NCBI GenBank assembly: GCA_030407005.1 | Contig: JAUDYN010000001.1 | Location: 3,410,001 to 3,474,000 of the forward strand | Reading direction: 5' to 3' | Origin: Desarmillaria ectypa | Taxonomy: Eukaryota > Basidiomycota > Agaricomycetes > Agaricales > Physalacriaceae | Length of the DNA: 64,000 nt | In this document: positions 11,172 through 23,136 of the stretch, one piece after another | Numbering within the stretch: position 1 is the first letter of the stretch | Layout: every line of letters starts with the position of its first letter | The notes under the pieces: model-generated | The model's database searches: none | Seen by the model: only the letters and a program-made list of their open reading frames with translations | Told to the model about the DNA's origin: nothing | Made by a program: the position numbers and the translations under genes

Positions 11172-11894
11172 TCACAAAGCGACGGACTTTGCCTCGTGTA
11201 GAGCATCTAATGCCTGTTTTCCGAGCTTGGCCCAGTCACGTAGAATGTCGGGATCGGTGTACCATTGTGACACCTTAGCAATCTTGCCTGATGACAGCCC
11301 CCCTCCTTTCACCCACTCAGCAACATCGTCCTCACCCTTAATGCAGTCAAGGATACCAATAACTGCCAGAAGACTCTCATCATCATCACTATCCTCCCCC
11401 AAAGACAGACTGCCCATCTTCGCCACCAACTCGTTCCCTTTCTCTGCGACTCCTCTAGCAGAGTACACGTATTCCTCCACGCAGATATGGTTATATGGCT
11501 GCAGACGCGCCTTATATGGGGAGTCGTCCAACAGAATCGTATTCTTCCCATTGAAGTCGCTCAACGACGCCCAAACACGAGAGAGATCTTTGGTTGTCTG
11601 CGTTTTGCGGCCATATTCGATCTTCAACAGACCCATTTGATCGCGTGTCCATACAAGTTTGAGTTTATTAACATACTGTCCGAATGCTCGTTCTACCATC
11701 CATCCAACGTTCTTCGGTTGGGCGGAACTCCAGACCATCGTGTCAAGCCATTGTCGGGTGGAGGGATGGAAGAGATAGGAAATGAAAGAAGAGAGGTGCG
11801 GGCGGGGATAACATGTTCGTGTCTTTCTATGTTTTGGGCGGAAGAGAAGGGCGCCATTCAGGTCGAGGACGAGTAGTTTGCACTTGGTGGTCAT
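11172..11894 (-). CDS. FCP1/NIF-like HAD-fold protein
   Basis: Single-exon protein of about 240 residues, complete from ATG 11894 to the stop at 11172. The N-terminus KCKLLVLDLNGALLFRPK is HAD motif I. SFISYLFHPSTRQWLDTMVW-SSA is the FCP1-homology motif II region, and NTILLDDSPYKARLQPYNHI is the motif III/IV DDSP region. Motif I reads DLNGA and not DxDGT, so the second Asp, the general acid/base in FCP1-type phosphatases, is Asn. From memory, DLNG-type members are widespread in fungi and related to the TIM50/NIF superfamily. Phosphatase activity is therefore doubtful. The C-terminal half (SLGEDSDDDESLLAVIGILD) looks lineage-specific. Confidence 0.82.
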   Translation of the reverse strand: MTTKCKLLVLDLNGALLFRPKHRKTRTCYPRPHLSSFISYLFHPSTRQWLDTMVWSSAQPKNVGWMVERAFGQYVNKLKLVWTRDQMGLLKIEYGRKTQTTKDLSRVWASLSDFNGKNTILLDDSPYKARLQPYNHICVEEYVYSARGVAEKGNELVAKMGSLSLGEDSDDDESLLAVIGILDCIKGEDDVAEWVKGGGLSSGKIAKVSQWYTDPDILRDWAKLGKQALDALHEAKSVAL

Positions 11895-12297
11895 CAAGGT
11901 CGAACTGGTCGCATGAAAGGCGGAGTAGACCGTGAGAGAAAGACGGGCCGCTTATTGCGATGCCGCAGCATTAAACACCAGCGCCGCGACGGGGAAGTGA
12001 ACAAAACATCTTAATCATTTCCAGCTAATCTGAAGATAGGGAACTACAGGGAATACAGTCAAGACGATATGCACCAGATAATACCGTGCTCTGTGGCTAT
12101 TCCTTTAATTCAAAGACTGAAAAAATGTCGACAAGCCGGCATCGAATCTATATTCTGGGATCTTCAGGAAATGAAGAACTTGGGTGAGTAACGCAGACTA
12201 TTCAGCCGATATTGTTAACCCCTCGAAAATAAAATAAAAAATAGAGATAAAGTTTCTACAAACGTACTTGCAGAGCAACAAACATGTAAAAGTGCGG
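11895..12297. other. Intergenic stretch
   Basis: Contains the probable promoter of the HAD gene (left) and the 3' flank of the permease gene (right), including an A-rich AAAATAAAATAAAAAATAGAG run near 12226-12246 that may serve as a 3'-end signal. No gene seen. Confidence 0.4.
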
Positions 12298-14440
12298 TCA
12301 AAGAACATATCTGAAGTCCTCCTGCTGGAAGTCTGTCAGATCCTCGAACGCAAACTTGCCGCTTTTCTCTTCCTGATCCTCCCCATTTGAGGCCTCATCA
12401 TTGCCCTTATGTTGGGTTGACGGAACGTGCGTCGACAACGCGAGGAGGCCATCCCGCCTTTTATTCTCGGCATCCAAGATGTATCGCAACACGAGAGATG
12501 AGGCAGACACAACTGAAATTTGACGTAAGGCCACATATATAATGAAAAGGGACTGATACACACAGCACATGCACACGATGATAGCTATCCACGTTGATTT
12601 ATAGTGGATGTGGGCTTCGGGAGTCAAAACAACTACAGACAAACAAGATCTGGAAACTAGCCTTCGAAGATAGTGTAGGAATGACTTACTGTATCCTCCA
12701 ATGATGTTACCGACTGCATTCCAACAAAAGTATTAGCATTAGAAGGGACGAAATGAACAGCAGACTGACCATTATAACCAATGAAAATCATACCATTGCA
12801 GATAGCTTTCTTCGTCCCCCCGGCAACATTCGCAGCGGCCAAAGACAGAATCAGAACATAAGGGGCACCAAACGATGCTACGAGGTAATATCCCCACAGT
12901 GGCAGAGCTCTGTGTATCCAAGACCCTTTCCACACCATAACGGCGCCGATGATCATTGGCCAACAGGTGATCGGTAAGAGATATGTACGGATGTTCTTGT
13001 GCCGCCCAACAAACCATCCAGATATCCAGATAGTGAGACAAGTCATTGCGCCACCTATGAGGATCAATATTATATGCTCGCCTATGGTGTAAGCGGTCAT
13101 ACCAGGTATCTGCAGGAGTATAGCATTCAATGAGCTGTACCCGAATGAGGTGATGATTCGTGCTCCGAACTTGACGTGGGTAAATTTCAAAGATCAGAGT
13201 GGAAATAGGACAATGCTTACCGCAGTGACGCCACCATTGCACACGTATATAGCCGACGCGCAAAGCAAAAATGTCCAGAGCTTGATATCTCTGATGGACT
13301 CGAGGACTTGATCCCATTTCCATCGTGTCTGATCTTTTCCTGTCATGTTGGAAGCTAAACGTTGCTTCAACAGGACTTTTTCTTCTTCTGTAAACCATCG
13401 GCTGGGCTCGTTTGGTGAGGTGGGTATTACCAGTAGAACGACGATCGACCAGAGGATAGTCCAAGAGCCGGCAAACAGGTACCTGAGCAGCCACGTCAGG
13501 GAGACAACGAGAAAAGGTATAAAGTACGTACATGTATTTCCATGTTGCCAACTTTCCTGAAGCGTGTCCAAGGCCGTAGTTAATTAGCCCGGAGAACATG
13601 CTGAATATTCCCGTAGCGCTATACCATATACCAAGCCTAGCCGTCTCTACGGGGCCGTGAATCATAGAAAAAGGCGAGGCCAGGGATGATCGATCTTACG
13701 TTCTTTCTTCGTATACCAAAGTGTCGTTATTGCAAGGAAGCCCGGGGATACTGCTGACTATTCCGAACCAGACTAAGTAAAATCGTTCTTGAGGTAAAAA
13801 TTTCATTACGCTCACCTCAACCATACCTAGAGAAATCCTTTGCACGACCAAGCCGGTATAACTCGTCACAGCGACGGTGAGCATGCAAATGACTCCCCAG
13901 AGGAAGATGAACGCGGATAGAGTCTTTACAAGGGGAACCCGCTGCAGGATGAGTGCAATTGGGAGTACTCCCACGATGTATCCATCTAAGACAAGATGAT
14001 TAGGATAGATGTGCATTTGTGGGACGATGGATATTTACAGTAAAACGCAGCATTAGCCGTAGAATACCGTTGGGTTGAAGTAACTCCGTTATGCTTTGTT
14101 GACAGGTGCTGCGATGGGTTCCACGACTTTCCGTAAAGAAAGAGAAATAATAGAGACTTACCAAGTCTTCAATGATTCCAAAAACTGATGCTGACCCCAG
14201 AACGGCTTTATCATGAAATTCTATGTAAATGTGATCATTGATTAACCGAAACGCGACCATGTGATAAGACCCACGTAGTCCATATGCCACAGTTAGCACT
14301 GGCATTACTGGAGGATATATCAGCCGGACAGGTAAGAAACTCCAAGCACCAGTATGAACTCACAGATAAGATCGATTTTCCGGACAAGCCTTGTTTCCGC
14401 GGCGGTTCTCGGCATCTTCAAAGGTCGCAAGTCCGATGTC
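12298..14440 (-). CDS. MFS transporter, Dal5/allantoate permease-like anion:cation symporter
   Basis: Multi-exon MFS permease of the plasma membrane, predicted to take up an organic anion such as allantoate or a vitamin. Spliced exons give LPVLTVAYGLQFHDKAVLGS, ASVFGIIEDL, GYIVGVLPIALILQRVP, WGVICMLTVAVTSYTGLVVQ, TARLGIWYSATGIFSMFSGL, INYGLGHASGKLATWKYMY, DQTRWKWDQVLESIRDIKLW, FGYSSLNAILLQIPGM, and AICNGMIFIGYNVGNIIGGY. The cytoplasmic tail ends LTDFQQEDFRYVL. Introns are short and in phase, for example the one between YGL and QFHDKA at about 14221-14275. One doubt is the N-terminus: DIDIGLATFEDAENR and the next conserved segment AAETRLVRKIDLI lie in different frames near 14395, so either an unseen exon junction or a frameshift exists. 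The true start is unresolved. Confidence 0.8.
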
Positions 14441-15927
14441 TATATCAAAAGAAATTACAGGTTACAGTTAGACGCATAAAGATTTCATAACGCAAGCATA
14501 TTTGTTGCTACAAGGAGGATAGCAATGATGCCATCGTCGCTCTGAAAGAGTTGCAGGGGAAAAAGTCGGGTAGCTCGGGTCCAGAGTTGTTACGTAAACT
14601 CCGGACCTCCATTCTGCGCCGCAATGCCGCGGATAATTTCAACTTTCTCTTTCTTTATATATCGCTCCACAAACCCTCTAAGACGCACCCGTCTAGGACA
14701 AGTGTTCTACTCGGCTTCATTCTATTGAGAGACCCTTCCTGAGATCCAAAGTCCTAGTATTTTCCTTTGCTCCCTTAGTCATTGAACCAGATATAAATTA
14801 GTATGCCAATTATTTTCCCAAGTATTAGTGCTAACCAAACTCGTCAAAAGTCTGTTTTATGAGCTCCGGAATATCAGCAAATAACCTGTCTAGTCACAAT
14901 AGTGCTCTAGAGATGGGCAGGGCGCTAGTTCTGCCTTTAAATGCTGCGACGATGCCATAAATATTAACATTGTTAACATACGCTCTTGTGTTTCACTGCA
15001 CTAAATTTAAGTATTTTTAACCCTAAATACGCAGAAAATATTCAATGTTTTTTTCGGTATTTTTGTAAAAAAAAAAAAAAAAAAAAAAAAATATGGTATA
15101 ATTTCTTTTATAAAACTTTACTGTATTTGGAAAAATTTGCAGAAAATAGTGAAAAATTCAAAATCCTTTTAGTGCTTTTTTCAGTAAAAAAACGGTGAAA
15201 AAGCTTTGCATATTTTCTATGTATTCATGGGTAAAAATACATTGTTTTTCATCCAGTGTTTCAAACGTGTTATAAACCATGTTATAAATGCCATGTTTAG
15301 AATTTCTTACGGAACCCTAACCCGGTGAGCAAAAAATGAGCGATCAATGATTATGTAAACAACCTTAAATTAACATTGATCTCGCAAGCACTGCGATACG
15401 CTTGCAACATTTACTTGTCTGTTTATCTGGCCATTTTTTGTGTGCGCTTGACGAATATTTCTCCGTTGAGAACCTGTGCGACTTTCTCTTTATGTGTATA
15501 TTTGCAAGCGTGATTAATCACCTAGATATTGAGAGTCACACAGCGAAAATTCCTGAATTGTAGAATTGAATGCATCGGAGATAAAGGCCAGATTCCCAAG
15601 GAATTTGGCGTTCATGCGCCTCGTCGCTCCGCAATATTCACGCAGGAAGCCAGCATCCTCGAGACTGAAGTCTAAAAAATCTTTAGAACGAGTTTAAGTC
15701 GAGTCTTTGAACTGGAATTCAAAGCAGAAATCCCCGGTGCCGAATTGTCATCTCCTTTTGGTCCCGTTCCTCCCTTTACATCGTCCACTGGATGATGGGC
15801 CACGGATCTAGCCATGTAACTAGTCCATGCCTTTTGGGAGGACAGGCGAACTAAGACAGACTAAGACACCGTTACCCCCTTATACTACACCCATGCTCCT
15901 GGAATTGTTCCCGACCGCCGTCCTATC
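14441..15927. other. Intergenic stretch upstream of P450 remnant
   Basis: No gene is supported. The left half probably contains the permease promoter. An AT-rich block occupies 14985-15300 and is listed separately. Confidence 0.5.
14985..15300. repeat. AT-rich low-complexity block with long poly-A
   Basis: Contains an uninterrupted A run of about 25 at 15067-15091, plus many T and A tracts and recurring short words such as GCAGAAAATA (twice) and GTATTTTT. Base composition differs sharply from the flanks. It could be the remains of a small transposable element tail, but no terminal repeats or coding remnants are visible. Confidence 0.5.
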
Positions 15928-18103
15928 ATGTACTGGACAAGTATAAGCTCTACCATCCTAGTGGTCAACACTGTTCTCTTTCTGGTTGCCGTTGTCGTTG
16001 TTCGCAAACTGCACAATCGACGCTTGAATAACTGTTTTGGACTTCCGTATCCTCCTAGTCGATACCCAGTATCATTCCATTTGTTGGCAACATACACGAT
16101 ATTCTAACTAGAGAAGGTGATTGAATTAGTTGGTGCGTTTGTATTCAATCGACTGAATTTTCCATAGAATGGTTCAAATTCACGGAATGGGGGAAACAGT
16201 ATGGTACGGTTACTTGGGCTTGGACACCATTTACACTTACAGTTGTTCATCCCAGGGTCACTTGTTATGCTTGAGGTCATGGGTCAAAAGATGTGTATCA
16301 TCAACACGATTCGCGCTGCGACAGATCTGTTAGATGTTCGGTCCGCTGTATATTCCGATAGACCAAAAATGCGCATGATCAGAGAGTTGTATGGTAGCCC
16401 TTGCACCTTCATTTTTAAAATGACTGACTTTTTATAGAATGGGTTGGGAGTTCAATGTGGGATTTCAAAGCTACGGTCCTAAGTATAAGAAGAGCCGGAA
16501 ACTATTCCATTACGGTTTTAATGCCAGAGTATCAGACGCTTATCAGCCAATCCAAACGGCAAGCCACATCTCTGGGCAATACTCTTTTTGAATGACACAT
16601 GAACAGAAGGAGATAACGTTGCTCCTAGAAAAACTTCTAAGATGTCCGGAGCAATTCGAAGAACTTCTGCGAGAGTAAGTCCTTTGAACTATACGCAGTT
16701 CTGCGTTTAATGTTTGTTACTGCAGAACTACTGGATCTATCATCATCATCATTGGTATGTGGTAGCCTAATCTTGAAAGTTTCAGCTGCCGACAGGCTTC
16801 TTCCTTTTCAACCAGCCTTCGGATACCAGACGGTCAAGAATGACGAGTTCGTGCGTATAGCAGAAGAGGCCCAATTTGCCATGGTCTCCACCGCTCGGCC
16901 AGGGGCTTATCTTGTTGATTTTATCCCGTTACTCAAATATGTTCCCGAATGGTAGGCTCCACAGCTCGTGTCAAAAGAAGGTCTTGGCACTTATCTTGTT
17001 TACTGGACAGGTTTCCTGGTGCCCATTTCCAGCACGTTGCTCGAGAAGGACGAGAGCTAGCCGAAGACCTACAGAACAAACCTTACGCATGGGCTCGGAA
17101 ATAGTTCGACGAAGGCAAGGCGAAACCCAGTTTCTTCACATCGATCATGGAAACCAAAGGCTTGTGTTCGGATGATCCTGTGGAAGAAGAGCAGCTGATC
17201 AAGAAAGCATTCGCACTGATGTACGCTAATGAGTGCTTCGATGATGTGCAGACTGAACATATCTGGAATTTTGTTCCTAGCTGGTGCTGATACTATTTTG
17301 GCCTCTGTTCTCAATTTCTTCCTTGCAAAGAAGAAAGCACAAGAGGAACTGTCGCGGATAGTCGGGAATGATCGTCTTCCTACTTTTGCTGACCGTGCTT
17401 CTTTGCCCTACATTGAGTGCATTGTCAAGGAGACTCTTCGGTGAGAACAAGGTACGGCACTAATGCCTTCAGATAGGATCGTGAATGACGGCAGTCCCTA
17501 ACACGACAGTCATCCCGCTTGGTGTTCCTCATCGTCTGATAAAAGATGATGTCAGTGACAACTGTCTTGTTATACGTTTTTCAGGTTTATGAAGGGCGTT
17601 TTATTCCAAAAGGTACCACCATGATACCTAATCAGTACACCATGGCGAGTCTAGAGCTTCTTTCCATGAAATTTCTAGTTACTGATTTTCTTGACAGTCG
17701 CACGACGAAACCATATATCCAGACCCTATGGCGTACCACCCCGAGTGTTCCATGGATGCACCGGCGGCTAAAGATGGAGGCCCGCGCAACCCGAATACTA
17801 TTGCATTTTGCTGGGTATGGCTACCAATAGCTTAGTTCGCTTGCACTTTCTGATTCATGCACACAGGGGCGGCGCATCTATCCTGGCCGATTTCTCGCTG
17901 AAAATTCACTCTGGCTTCATATGGCTACGACTCTTGCGGTTTCAGTATATCACCTATTATTGGGAGTGACTGTCATTCCGCCTAGGGACTACACGCCTGG
18001 GCTCGCTAGTCGTCCGATGCCTTTCTCTTGTCATATTCGGCCACGAAATCTTGGGGTTGTGGAGCTTATCGAAGACAGAATTGCTTCTATGGAGAGCCAA
18101 TGA
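15928..18103 (+). pseudogene. Cytochrome P450 (OrdA-like), inactivated
   Basis: A P450 of the mushroom OrdA-like type is recognisable from the N-terminal anchor (ILVVNTVLFLVAVVVVRKL) and the hinge LPYPP. The hinge shifts frame before IPSIIPFVGNIHDI. Further on are NTIRAATDLLDVRSAVYSDR, MGWEFNVGFQSYGPKYKKSR, EEAQFAMVSTARPGAYLVDF and FPGAHFQHVAREGRELAEDL. A stop follows WARK (about 17100), then a gap within FFLA-KKAQEELSRIVG and the K-helix KETLR. The heme-binding loop reads GRRIYPGRF near 17871, with Tyr in place of the obligatory axial Cys (TGT to TAT). Multiple frameshifts, stops, a deletion and the lost heme ligand agree that it is dead. Confidence 0.9.
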
Positions 18104-19285
18104 ACCGGGTACGCTGTCGATCTGGGGAAGTTCCCAATGATATCGCCTCCCTCATCTTGGATAGATGATTATCATAGATGAACGTTAATTTTCGGCTTGA
18201 ACTCACTTTCCCTTGCGATTGCTATTTATACTCCATCTATCTTCTGCCTTCGCAGTCTCTCGAAATGACTCTCGCACTTCTTTCCTTCTGTACCATCCGG
18301 TCATTTTGGAATCATTGGCTCTAGCCCGTCTTCTCCGAATAATCAATACTCTTTTACAATGGCTACAAGCAATTGTACTTTTGAGACCGCTATTTTGAAT
18401 TTCATTGCACCTGCAGAGTGCAGTTGGAACAATCCGAGGAGGTAACTTATTCTGACACACAACAGCTCATCGGTCCTTGGAAAGGGGGTTTGGAGTGCAA
18501 ATCCGCCGCACGGACATTATCTCTATGTATTCATTAAGCTACACAGTACTTTAACAGAAGACATTGACGCTTCATCACTTTCCCCGAGGTCGTAGTCGGA
18601 CTGTGGAGCCATGAAGTTGCATGTCAAGTATCGACCTACAGAAATTCACACCTAATAGGGGGGATAAGTATGGTTCTCGGAAAGACATATCATGCGGAGT
18701 GGCGGTAGTACATTGAAGAACCAGCGTAAGTGCTGCCATGTTCCAAGAAGCTGAGTCCACGACCTCGAGCTTCGACAAAGCTTCAGGTAACGAAGACTCG
18801 ATGACGCATGATGAATACGACATGTGAGCATTTGAACATAGGATGCTAAGGCCCCTCTGCACCCTGAAGAGAACCATGTGGTGATGCAGAGTAACGAGGA
18901 CAAAGCAAAGTGCGAATATGGAGCCTTGCGCCGGGAATGCGGCCCATTCCCGCCGGGAGCGACGCCACGTGGTGACGTATATGGTACATTTCGTGCCTTG
19001 TCAGCGACCACCATCCGGGGCGCGTCATTGTCGTCGGCCGTCGTTGCTCAGGACGGCGGCGACCCACGACAACCACGACGACCGCCAAGGAAGAAAACGG
19101 CGATAAATTAATATTCCCGCAACATCGATATCCATCTATCACACGAAATTCGGACTTCTCCCGTTCCATCAGTACCTTCGCGTCATTCTCGAATTGCCTA
19201 TTTATCAGCTGACGGTTCTCACTTTTCAGGGCTTCCTCGCTCAGGGCGCCGTTTCAGCCATCTTGGTTGCCTCTCTCCTTTCAAG
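18104..19285. other. Intergenic stretch upstream of G-alpha gene
   Basis: Only short overlapping frames are seen on both strands, none resembling a family. GC rises to the right (about 18900-19090), as expected for the promoter and 5' leader of the G-alpha gene. Confidence 0.5.
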
Positions 19286-20969
19286 ATGACGGTAGATCCC
19301 TTCGCCGTGTCCACGAAACCAACACCAGAATCGCTGGCCATCGATGAGAGCATCCGCCTTGAGAGGAAACGCCTGAAGGACAATCCAGTGGTTAAGGTTC
19401 TCCTGCTGGGGCAGAGCGAGAGCGGGAAAAGTACTGTAGTTAAGAGTGCGTCCATCCGACCCAGGCTGCCCGATATTGAATTCTAACCAATTTAGATTTT
19501 CGTCTCGCCCACGACGCTGCCTCGTTTCGCGCTGAGCGGGCGTCATGGCGTTCCGTCGTTCAGCTCAACTTGATACGTTCTGTGGGAACGATACTCGATA
19601 CCCTCGACGACATTGAACAACTACCACCTGACTTGCGTCTTCTTCGCCTGCGCCTCATCCCACTCAGGCGCGTCGAGACAGATCTCCGTCATCGACTCTC
19701 GGATTCTACTATTCCAGTTACACCAGAGCTATCAGTTCGTTCTCTTGCTCAGCTCTCACATTGCCCAAATGCCGAGTCTCTATTACGAGAAAGTGCCGAG
19801 GCCCAGGATGTGATCACGTCCCTGCGCGAAGACATTCGACATTTGTGGCTCGACGAACGCGTCCGCAATGCACTCCGACGAAAGGGCATTCGCGTAGAGG
19901 AAAGGGCTGGATTGTGCGTATTTTTAGCAATCCTGATAATGACGCCAAACACTGATCCCTGCTAAATAGTTTTCTAAATGATCTTGACCGAATAGCTGTC
20001 TCGTCCTATACGCCTTCTGATGATGACGTCTTACGTGCACGTCTGCGTACGATGGGCGTGCAAGAATGGCGAATCCCATTCCCACCGGGTGAGTATCCTT
20101 GTTTGAATGTATGTATTGACTAATTTCTTGGTAGCCCCAGGCCAACACCCTTCCTTTTCGCATCCATGGGCTCTCTACGACGTCGGCGGTGCTCGCACCC
20201 AGAGACGCGCATGGCTTCCCTTTTTTGATGGTGTGAATGCGATCATATTTCTAGCCCGTAAGTGGTTCGTTCTATGCTTCTCCGGTAGATCGATTGCCTT
20301 TTCGTCTTTTATCTCCTCGGCTTCTCTTCTCTCAGGCTGATATTCTGTGCTAGCCCTCTCGCCATTCGATACTCCACTTCCTGAGGACCCCAGGTTTGGC
20401 TCATTGCCTGTCTAGCTCCCTACTTTCTTCTGACTAATATTTAGTGTAACACATCTCGACGATACGCTAGCTCTCTGGCATGCTATCACCTCTACGCCCC
20501 TTCTGGCGCGCTCGACGCTGATTGTGTTTCTCAACAAGTGCGATCTACTTAAACGGTAACGTTATTTCCGCCCTTCTTTACCCACCGCCTAATCCATAAG
20601 TGCCTTCTAGCAAGCTCAAGTCTGGCGTGCAATGGAGTGACTGGGTCCGCGGGTATAAAGGGGAAGAGGAGGTAGGGGCTGTGGTGAGATGTACGCCCGA
20701 CTTGCATTCTACTTGGCTTAGCTGAGCGATCCTTGTCTTGTTAGGGACGCGAGACCGGTTTCGAGAGATAGCCCGTATGAAAAGTCCGGCTGCTGTGAAG
20801 GGTCGGACGACATACATCTACCCGACAAGTGTCACAGATACGAAAGCTACGGCGGTTACGTTGAAAAGTGGTACGTCCCGAGTTGTAGTGAGGAATAAAA
20901 CTGACTGAACCTTGAGCAGTTCGTGATGGGATATTGAGAGAACATCTGAAAATGGCGGAGTTTGTTTAG
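19286..20969 (+). CDS. Atypical heterotrimeric G-protein alpha subunit
   Basis: A G-alpha GTPase is assembled from eight short-intron exons. The P-loop is VKVLLLGQSESGKSTVVK with an intron right after it (19445-19495). A helical domain follows (LREDIRHLWLDERVRNALRR). Switch I contains DDDVLRARLRTMGV with the conserved Arg-Thr. Switch II reads LYDVGGARTQRRAW, so the catalytic Gln of DVGGQ is Ala (codon 20191-20193). FLNKCDLLKRKL is the NKxD guanine motif, and YPTSVTDTKATAV replaces the TCATDT motif. The tail ends VRDGILREHLKMAEFV. The N-terminus MTVDPF lacks the MGxxxS myristoylation signal. Expanded divergent G-alpha families are known in mushrooms. Intrinsic GTP hydrolysis should be slow, which is inference. 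The frame is intact. Confidence 0.9.
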
Positions 20970-21212
20970 AGCGGTACACAAGTGGAATGAATCTGTGGAC
21001 CTCATTTACTGTTTTATTTATTTTGCATTCGGGAATTGTTGTTGTACGTTCACATTGGTACTAGTAGTGTTTTATGTAAATGAAACTTCACAACGGCCAC
21101 AGTAAGGCTGGTGCATATCACGAGAGATTTCCATTCCTAAGGTGGCATTGCAGGTCCTCATAAATGCCTATGTAGATACAAGCAATGTTGATATGAGGCC
21201 ATCGTATCATTC

Positions 21213-22682
21213 TTATGCGGTACATACGAGGCCATCATCTCTCATATCACGTATAGCGGACCTGTGCAGGATCACGGCTAAAACAATGAAGCAATGCCAT
21301 ATGCAATGAGATCCTGGGGTTGCGTAAGGAGGTGTGCTGAGCAAAACACGAAGACTGACCTGCTCCGAAGGCGTCTAATCGCTGACGCCATTTATCAGAG
21401 AGGAATCGTTCCGGTACATGGCTCACGTAAAATATTAGTCCAACAACGTAGGATAAAAGAGAAGGTATAACGGGAGCTGTGGGGTGATGGCCTAGTAAAA
21501 ACGTGTCATAGCAGGTGTGCAGACTACTCACAGACAAAGTAAAACGTCTCAAGCGGTGAGTATAACATTGAGTATGTTGTTAGCGGCACGATGGATGAAA
21601 GGGCGAGTGACACATAGAAAAGGACGCGCCATATCTGTAATAACATCGGTTAAACTATTAGAATCAGAGCACAAGAGTGGGGCCATACCCGATTTTCGTG
21701 GCGGTTGAACCATTCCATGAAAGGAAAGATATTTCCGGCCAGTCCCGTTGCTACACATAGAGCCAAGAAAATTTGGTTGATGCTGGGATGACACTGGAAT
21801 CCGTAGTACACGACCGAAGCAACGCTTGCACTAATCAGCCTGTCGGTCCCAAATCAGCCATAACGCAGCATCGGGTACAAGTCGAGACATACCATCCAAT
21901 CCCAATGTAGTCCACTTTAGCGCAAAACTCCACGCTACCATGGTGAGCACATCCTGACATGGTGTGCCACACCGAGCTGCAGAAAAAGCAGAGTAGGACA
22001 AAAGCCATGAAAAACTTTTCCGGTGTCGGTGTGTTGATGAATTCAGAATCGAAAAGTGGTATTGAATTAATCCCAAAAATGAGGAATGGTATCAAGTGGG
22101 TGTGTATGTTGACTTTGTAGAGGCATTAATAGGCAGCGCATTGTGCAAAGAAGTCACCACGTACGTGTTTCGTTATGGAGTGCAAATAAGGATAATATGA
22201 TGAGAGGCCATCTCTCTATGGGTATAAACCTTGCGAAATCATTGATATAATGAGAAAGATAAGAACGATGGTTCTCACCTATAACCTTGGGTAACAAACG
22301 GATTGTTACGCCATTTATCAGGAAGGTCAGAGTATTGGATCAAATGTACTCCCTCAAGCGAGCTCCTGATAGCTTTAGCTACGTCTGCCGTCGCTCGCTC
22401 CATCATGGTGTCCCCAACATGAGCAACATGTAGATTTTCCGACGCATCGGCGAGAGCAGAGTCAAGGAGGGCGACAGAGCGCAACCTGACTGCTGCTAGG
22501 GCGACGAAAAGTCCACTCGAGGATACTTGAGAGGACAGACGATGTAGCGGGTCGAAAAGCCCTGTGGCCGGCTGTTCGCTGTCAAGAGAAAGGTCCTGGT
22601 CCGAGTCAGACGACTCCTCAGGCTGTTGCGCTGTCGAGAGCCTTCTTCGACGCGTCTGACTGCCATTATGGGAGGGGTCCAT
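21213..22682 (-). CDS. PAQR / hemolysin III family membrane protein (adiponectin receptor/IZH-like)
   Basis: Seven-helix PAQR protein. Start chosen at 22682 (MDPSHNGSQ); the frame is open further upstream to 22820. The cytosolic N-domain contains YSDLPDKWRNNPFVTQGYR, and the first core segment is LFALHNETLNIHTHLIPFLI after an intron. The three zinc-site regions are present: CSSVWHTMSGCAHHGSVEFC (Ser and His), AKVDYIGIGW, and the C-terminal GSHCIWHCFIVLAVILHRSA after splicing about 21313-21360. Other segments are LAGNIFPFMEWFNRHENR and LLSYVVGLIFYVSHVPERF. The tail ends MRDDGLVCTA at 21213. Fungal members act in zinc and sterol homeostasis and ceramidase-like signalling. All metal-binding residues I expect are there, so it looks functional. 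Confidence 0.88.
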
Positions 22683-23136
22683 GTAAATAGTAGGTGGAAA
22701 CAGAAGAGAGGACGAAACGAGCGTGGGGTTAGTATTCGAAAAGACGAATCGCAGAGGACATGGTGTCATGCATTGAACAAAAATCGAGAAGCCAGGGCGG
22801 CGCTGCCGCAATTTCCCCATTCGGCCTCATTTACCCCTTCTCGGCTTCCTCCTCCCTTGACCTTGAACAACAGACTGCAAGGACCTTTTTTCGGAGCATG
22901 AGTCGCCTATAGATTAGATTATTCGCTGTAAGAGTAGAAACTATACGACTAGCACGCCGCAGAGTACATAAACGGGTATAATTAAGCGAGTTCGGTGGTA
23001 ATCTTCACTATTGACCTCGGTAACAAGGGAGGAACCGCAAACTGCCGGTAGTAGTCTTTGTTGACCTCCGGGGCCTCAATATTGTGTCTAAGATTTTCGT
23101 GAGAGTGTGTAGGTTTATAGAGAGCACCATGGATCC
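22683..23136. other. Intergenic stretch between two minus-strand genes
   Basis: Contains the promoter of the PAQR gene and the 3' flank of the F-box gene. No further gene seen. Confidence 0.45.

Noticed and set aside
22626..22901. Plus-strand frame opposite the PAQR N-terminus
   Set aside because: It is the antisense shadow of the PAQR coding exon and its leader.
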